Shown here in pieces: positions 26,788 to 32,028 of a stretch of DNA of 32,028 nt. Positions within the stretch are counted from its first letter, which is position 1. Each line of letters opens with the position of its first letter. The notes beneath the pieces are model-generated. The model did no database searches. It was not told the origin of the DNA and saw only the letters and a list, made by a program, of their open reading frames with translations. The translations under genes were made by a program, and so were the position numbers. Source of the DNA: an uncultured Methylococcaceae bacterium (GTDB lineage Bacteria > Pseudomonadota > Gammaproteobacteria > Methylococcales > Methylomonadaceae); the NCBI GenBank assembly GCA_903910205.1, contig CAIVYW010000148.1, forward strand, positions 1 through 32,028. The letters run 5' to 3'.

Positions 26788-29013
26788 TCATATCCAGCGC
26801 AAGCGGTTAGCATTAGTGACTACGGTCACAGAAGATAAGGCCATCGCAGCGCCGGCAATCATTGGGTTTAATAAAATACCAAATAAGGGGTAGAACAAGC
26901 CAGCAGCGATAGGAATACTAATGATATTATAGAAAAAAGCCCCGATTAGGTTTTGTTTTATATTAATCACCGTCGCTTTTGACAAGGCAATCACCTCTGG
27001 AATTTTTAATAAGGAGCCTTGCAGTATAACGATATCAGCACTCTCAATGGCAACATCGGTACCCGTACCTATAGCCATGCCAACATTAGCTTGCGCCAAT
27101 GCCGGTGCATCATTGATACCATCGCCAACCATGCCGACAATTTCACCTTGTTGCTGCAATTCTAAAACGACAGCGGCCTTATCTTGAGGTAATACCTGAG
27201 CACACACTTCAGAAATCCCCGCTTGTTTAGCAATAGCATGAGCCGTTATTTGATTATCGCCAGTCACCATAATAATACGCAAGCCTAGGTCTTTAAGGTG
27301 TTGTACGGCAAGAGCTGAATCTTTCTTGATGGGATCAGAGACGCCAATAATGCCGACTATTTTGTCATTGACGGCTAATAACATGGGGGTTTGTCCTAGA
27401 GCGGACAATTTCTCTAATTTATTATTGTAACGAGTAAATTTAATCCCTTTAGCATCCATTAAGGCTTTATTGCCGAAGAATATTGGTTGGTCATTGATAG
27501 TCGCCATTACACCAAGCCCCGGTATTGCTTCAAACTGCTGAGTTTTATCTAGCGTAAGCTGTCTATTAGCCGCTGCGGCTACAATAGCGGCAGCCAAAGG
27601 ATGTTCAGAGCCCGATTCTATGCTTGCAGCCCATTGTAAGATTTGATCTTCAGTAAACTCATCAATGGCTATAATGCTTGAAACGATGGGTTTGCCTTCA
27701 GTGATGGTGCCCGTTTTATCGAGAATTAAGCAGCTTATTTTTCCCGCAGATTGTAGCGCATCACCTTTACGAATTAAGATGCCTGATTGTGCCGCCCTGC
27801 CCACGGCGACCATTACAGAAATAGGCGTTGCTAATCCCAAGGCACAGGGACAGGCAATGACTAATACTGTCATAGAGGTGACAAAAGCATAGCCTAACGA
27901 AGGTTCTGGTCCAAATACATACCACATCAAAAAGGTTAGGGCTGAAATAACCAGAACAGCAGGTACAAAAACACTGGAGATTTTATCAGCCAAGCGGGCT
28001 ATTTCAGGTTTGCTATTTTGAGCTTGTCTAACGCTCATAACAATTTGTGCTAAGGCGGTATCGCGTCCTATACGCGTTGCTTTAAATAGAAAGCTGCCGG
28101 TCTGATTGATGGTGCCCGCTACAACTTCTGCGCCAATGACTTTTTCTACAGGTAGTGGTTCACCTGTTAACATCGCTTCATTGACGGTGGAATGACCTTC
28201 CAACAAAATGCCATCGACTGCAATCTTTTCACCGGGTCTGACACGTAAAATATCACCTAAACCCACTTGTTCGATGGGAATATCAATTTCCTCAGCGTTT
28301 CGGATAACGCGAGCGGTACGTGGTTGTAAACCGATCAATTGCCGAATAGCACTCGAGGTTTTACCTCTGGCCAAGGTTTCTAAAGCGCTGCCTAGATTAA
28401 TAAAAGCTAATATGACCACCGCAGCTTCAAAGTAGGCGTGTTTGGCTAAGGTAGGTAAGGTCTCTGCATAATCAATGACTATGCAGGAATATAGCCATGC
28501 TGAACTTGTTCCTAGCGCAATCAAGGTATCCATGTTGGCCTGTTTTAGGCGAAGAGATTTGATGGCGCCACTATAAAAATGCCAGCCAGAATAAATTAAT
28601 ATCGCCAATGTAAGTAGGGCAATTTCCGGCCAAAGCCATAGTCCTGTTGCTGAGCCGATTTCGGGTAGCCAGCTAAAATGTTCAGCGGCCATTAATAGGG
28701 CACCAAAAACACCAGCGACAGAGGCTTTCTTCATTAAGGATCGATAGCGCTGTAATTCTTGATCTTCTTGTTCAGAGGGGTCTTCAATACCTTCCATTAT
28801 TGCCGCATCAAAGCCCGCCTCTTTAACCGCTTGCTTTAACGCAGTTGGATTTGCTAGGCCGGTAATGGTCGCTGTGTGATCAGCAAAATTAACGCTGACA
28901 GAACTAACGTTTTCGACTGCGGCTAAAGCACCTTCAATAGCGCTAACACAACCTGCACAACGCATACCTAAAATGGATAGGCGTATCTCATTAGTCGTCT
29001 CTTTTGTACTCAT
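26788..29013 (-). CDS. copA: Copper-translocating P-type ATPase
   Basis: 741 aa; HMA '[16 protein letters not shown]', '[33 protein letters not shown]', '[12 protein letters not shown]', '[22 protein letters not shown]'. Confidence 0.95.
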   Translation of the reverse strand: MSTKETTNEIRLSILGMRCAGCVSAIEGALAAVENVSSVSVNFADHTATITGLANPTALKQAVKEAGFDAAIMEGIEDPSEQEDQELQRYRSLMKKASVAGVFGALLMAAEHFSWLPEIGSATGLWLWPEIALLTLAILIYSGWHFYSGAIKSLRLKQANMDTLIALGTSSAWLYSCIVIDYAETLPTLAKHAYFEAAVVILAFINLGSALETLARGKTSSAIRQLIGLQPRTARVIRNAEEIDIPIEQVGLGDILRVRPGEKIAVDGILLEGHSTVNEAMLTGEPLPVEKVIGAEVVAGTINQTGSFLFKATRIGRDTALAQIVMSVRQAQNSKPEIARLADKISSVFVPAVLVISALTFLMWYVFGPEPSLGYAFVTSMTVLVIACPCALGLATPISVMVAVGRAAQSGILIRKGDALQSAGKISCLILDKTGTITEGKPIVSSIIAIDEFTEDQILQWAASIESGSEHPLAAAIVAAAANRQLTLDKTQQFEAIPGLGVMATINDQPIFFGNKALMDAKGIKFTRYNNKLEKLSALGQTPMLLAVNDKIVGIIGVSDPIKKDSALAVQHLKDLGLRIIMVTGDNQITAHAIAKQAGISEVCAQVLPQDKAAVVLELQQQGEIVGMVGDGINDAPALAQANVGMAIGTGTDVAIESADIVILQGSLLKIPEVIALSKATVINIKQNLIGAFFYNIISIPIAAGLFYPLFGILLNPMIAGAAMALSSVTVVTNANRLRWI

Positions 29014-29046
29014 GGACTTTACCTTTGGTGTGTTATTTGATGGAAT

Positions 29047-29253
29047 TTATACCCCAAAACCGGCCGCTATAATAGTTGCTTTTATGGTGTCGATATCAAC
29101 GAGTTCATTATTATATTCAATGCTGATTTCATTGTTTTTAGCCGATGCAGCGACTGAAATAACACCTGATATAGCACTAAGCTTTCCTTTAATATTACTT
29201 TCACATCCGCCACATTTCATTTCGGTAACGGTTAAGGTCTGAGATTCAATCAT
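29047..29253 (-). CDS. copZ: Heavy-metal-associated domain protein, CopZ-like
   Basis: 'MIESQTLTVTEMKCGGCESNIKGKLSAISGVISVAASAKNNEISIEYNNELVDIDTIKATIIAAGFGV'; 33 bp upstream of the ATPase. Internal ATG preferred over 29340. Confidence 0.8.
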   Translation of the reverse strand: MIESQTLTVTEMKCGGCESNIKGKLSAISGVISVAASAKNNEISIEYNNELVDIDTIKATIIAAGFGV

Positions 29254-29439
29254 TTTTATCCCTGCTATTCCTGCTATTAATGGCAGGCAATTATAGGCTT
29301 TCAGATAACTATTTTCCAAAACAAAAAAACACACCCGCAAAGATAGTCTAAAATGCCAACTAGCAAGTAGGAGATAGCGATCTAAAGAGCATGGATTTAT
29401 GCTGAAGTCATCAGATTAAATTATTGACCTAAACTAATA

Positions 29440-31443
29440 ATGTCCAAATTAAATCCCGAACAACAAACTGCGGTTAAAGCGATAGATCAACCCTTATTAG
29501 TGCTAGCGGGTGCTGGTAGTGGTAAAACGCGAGTGATTACCGAAAAAATCGCTTATCTTATTAAACAAGGCTTACCTGCGAGACATATTGCGGCGCTGAC
29601 GTTTACCAATAAAGCGGCGCGAGAAATGAAAAGTCGCGTTTCTAAATTGATTGATAGCTCTGAAAGTCGAGGTTTACGAGTATCTACCTTTCATTCCTTA
29701 GGGCTGGATATTTTGCGTAAGGAGCATAAGGTCTTAGCTTACAAAGCCGCCATTACCCTGTTTGATGAACAAGATAAACAAACCTTATTAAAGAGTTTGA
29801 TTAATTATGGCGCAAAAGACTGTGATATTGATAATGTCGACCGATATGCTCAACAAATTGGGCAATGGAAAAATGCTTTTATTACTCCCGAGCAGGCGTT
29901 AACGTCAGCAAGCCCAGATCAGCATCCCATCGCCGGGCTATACCAAGAATATACGCGCAGTCTCAAAGCTTATAATGCGGTTGATTTTGACGATCTGATT
30001 TTGTTACCGGTGTTGTTGTTTCAGCAGCACCGTGAGGTATTAGAAAAATGGCAGAATAAAATTCGTTATTTGTTAGTGGATGAATATCAGGATACTAATA
30101 TCACCCAATACCAATTAATTAAATTACTGGCAGGTAGCTTAGGACGCTTTACCGTGGTGGGTGATGATGATCAGTCTATTTATGCGTGGCGTGGCGCACA
30201 GCCAGAGAACTTAGCGCAATTACAAAAAGATTACGCTAGGTTACAGGTTATTAAACTAGAGCAAAATTATCGCTCTACGGGTCGTATCCTGAAAGTGGCC
30301 AATCATCTGATCGCTAATAATCCTCATGTCTTTGAAAAGCGATTATGGAGTGAGCTAGGTTATGGTGATGCACTGCGCGTGTTAAGTCATAGAAATGATC
30401 AAGTTGAAGCGCAACAAGTGGTTTCTGAAATTGTTCATCATAAATTTAAAACGGGGGGCAGTTATCAAGATTATGCAATTTTATACCGTGGCAATCATCA
30501 ATCTCGATTGTTTGAGCAAGCACTTAGAGAAAATAATATTCCCTATTTAATTAGCGGTAGCTCATCATTTTTTAATAACCCAGAAATTAAAGATATATTG
30601 GCTTATTTACGTCTAATGGTTAATCAAAACGATGATGCGGCCTATTTACGTATTATCAATACGCCTAAGCGTGAAATTGGCCCGACGACATTAGAAAAGT
30701 TAGGCACGTATGCAAATGAACGACATATTAGTCTGTTTGCCGCCAGTGCTGAATTAGGTCTCACACAAAAGCTCTCTGAAAAATCAATCATAAGATTACA
30801 GAAATTTTATAATTGGGTGCTCGATACTGCCGGTCAAATTGACCGTGGTGATACCTTTGTGGCCATAGAGCAGGCTATAAATCACATAGCTTATGAACAG
30901 TTTTTAAAAGAAAACAGTAAAAGTAACGAGTCGGCTGCCCGAAAAATCAAGAATGTTAATGAGCTGGTTGAATGGCTTAAGCGTATTGCCGATAAAGATA
31001 GCGAAGTTCAAAAGCCCCTAGCTGAAATTGTCTCTAAAATTATGCTGATGGATATTATGGAGCGCAATCAAGAACAAGAGTCTTTAGATCAAGTTAGTTT
31101 AATGACCTTACATGCTGCAAAAGGACTAGAGTTTCCGCATGTTTTTCTCATTGGTATAGAAGAAAACATATTGCCTCATCAAAGCAGTATAGAGGCTGAT
31201 AATATCGAAGAAGAACGGCGCTTGGCCTATGTCGGTATCACGCGTGCTCAGCGTACCTGTACCTTTAGTTACTGCACACATCGCAAGCGATACGGTGAGA
31301 TTTCTGAATGCGAGCCCAGTCGATTTTTAAATGAATTGCCGGCTGATGATTTGGAATGGGTTAATAAAAAACAATTAACCCCCGACGTTATTAAAGAACG
31401 AGGCAAGGCCAATCTAGCCAATTTAAAAACAATGTTATCGTAA
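29440..31443 (+). CDS. rep: ATP-dependent DNA helicase Rep
   Basis: 667 aa UvrD/Rep-type; 'LNPEQQTAVKAIDQPLLVLAGAGSGKTRVITEKIAYLI', 'VDEYQDTNITQYQLIKLLAG', 'VVGDDDQSIYAWRGAQPENL'. Confidence 0.95.
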   Translation: MSKLNPEQQTAVKAIDQPLLVLAGAGSGKTRVITEKIAYLIKQGLPARHIAALTFTNKAAREMKSRVSKLIDSSESRGLRVSTFHSLGLDILRKEHKVLAYKAAITLFDEQDKQTLLKSLINYGAKDCDIDNVDRYAQQIGQWKNAFITPEQALTSASPDQHPIAGLYQEYTRSLKAYNAVDFDDLILLPVLLFQQHREVLEKWQNKIRYLLVDEYQDTNITQYQLIKLLAGSLGRFTVVGDDDQSIYAWRGAQPENLAQLQKDYARLQVIKLEQNYRSTGRILKVANHLIANNPHVFEKRLWSELGYGDALRVLSHRNDQVEAQQVVSEIVHHKFKTGGSYQDYAILYRGNHQSRLFEQALRENNIPYLISGSSSFFNNPEIKDILAYLRLMVNQNDDAAYLRIINTPKREIGPTTLEKLGTYANERHISLFAASAELGLTQKLSEKSIIRLQKFYNWVLDTAGQIDRGDTFVAIEQAINHIAYEQFLKENSKSNESAARKIKNVNELVEWLKRIADKDSEVQKPLAEIVSKIMLMDIMERNQEQESLDQVSLMTLHAAKGLEFPHVFLIGIEENILPHQSSIEADNIEEERRLAYVGITRAQRTCTFSYCTHRKRYGEISECEPSRFLNELPADDLEWVNKKQLTPDVIKERGKANLANLKTMLS

Positions 31444-31479
31444 TCTGTCATAGGGCAGAAAACTATCTGGAAGAACATA

Positions 31480-31896
31480 ATGAAAAAGCTAACACTATTA
31501 CTACTGTTGCTAATGGTTTCAACGAATGTATTTTCAAAATGGACTAAAATAGGTGGCAATGATGAGGTGACATCTTATATTGACTTTGAGTCTATACAAA
31601 AAGAAGGTAATAACTTATTAGCGTGGGCACTAGGAAATAAAGTAAAAGTGTGGATGTTAAATGATTACAAGCTAAGTCAGATTCAAATTAATGGTATGAA
31701 ATATTATTCAGATATAGTTCATTATGAATTTGATTGTGAAAAAGACAGCCAATTAGTGCTTAGTGCTAAAGGTTTCTCAGGGCATATTGGTTTAGGTGAG
31801 CTTATGAGTAGTGTGGGTGTTTCTAATGCAACTGAAGAAATAGTACCCGGAACTATCAGTGAAATCAGATATAAAACTGCCTGCGATAAGAAATAG
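31480..31896 (+). CDS. Secreted protein, surface-adhesin-E-like
   Basis: 138 aa; signal peptide 'MKKLTLLLLLLMVSTNVFS', then 'KWTKIGGNDEVTSYIDFESIQKEGNNLLAWAL'. Confidence 0.6.
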   Translation: MKKLTLLLLLLMVSTNVFSKWTKIGGNDEVTSYIDFESIQKEGNNLLAWALGNKVKVWMLNDYKLSQIQINGMKYYSDIVHYEFDCEKDSQLVLSAKGFSGHIGLGELMSSVGVSNATEEIVPGTISEIRYKTACDKK

Positions 31897-31938
31897 TCGT
31901 TAATTATTAGGAGTTGTCATCAATAAAGCTATTTTAAT

Positions 31939-32028
31939 GGTTACCACTTAAGGCGTTACAGTTTAAGTTCAGATGAAAGGTTCAAGGCGCAAGGTTCAAG
32001 GCGCAAGGTTAAATCTAGGAGACTAGCA
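31939..32028. repeat. Family C repeat (copy 2, truncated by window end)
   Basis: ggttaccacttaaggcgttacagtttaagttcagatgaaagg...aaatctaggagactagca resembles 13491-13565; contains tandem 'gttcaaggcgcaag'. Confidence 0.55.

Noticed and set aside
26609-26893. 94-aa plus-strand ORF
   Set aside because: Crosses the palindromic repeat at 26675-26732 and overlaps the 3' end of copA antisense; no domain.
26788-29253. CopA/CopZ-like pair as an unusual system
   Set aside because: Typical copper efflux arrangement with canonical CPC and CxxC motifs.

Overview
This 32 kb window is probably from a gammaproteobacterium; gene content and dispersed repeats look methanotroph-like, which is inference only. It holds two type I restriction-modification (RM) loci loaded with toxin-antitoxin and accessory genes, set among housekeeping genes. 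RM locus 1 (+ strand, about 0.5-7.75 kb): hicAB, a truncated hsdS 5' fragment, full hsdS, two tandem VapBC-like modules with near-identical antitoxin N-termini, then hsdR; its hsdM must lie off the left edge. RM locus 2 (- strand, 24.1 to 14.9 kb): hsdM, a DUF1016/YhcG nuclease gene split by one in-frame ochre stop, an orphan BrnA-like gene, hsdS, a translationally coupled trio (GHKL ATPase, STAS-like DUF4325, PIN domain protein), then hsdR. Locus 2 sits between gnnA/gnnB-like genes and lpxB, and lpxB starts 24 bp after the hsdR stop, so the island appears inserted into a lipid A cluster. Other genes: DUF47/Pit phosphate transport, small envelope proteins, an alpha/beta-hydrolase-like lipoprotein with a G-Y-D-I-G elbow, a copper P-type ATPase with a CopZ-like protein, and the Rep helicase. 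Several families of palindromic or MITE-like repeats recur. The best candidate for an undescribed system is the ATPase/STAS-like/PIN cassette inside RM locus 2. No tRNA, rRNA or CRISPR array was recognised.
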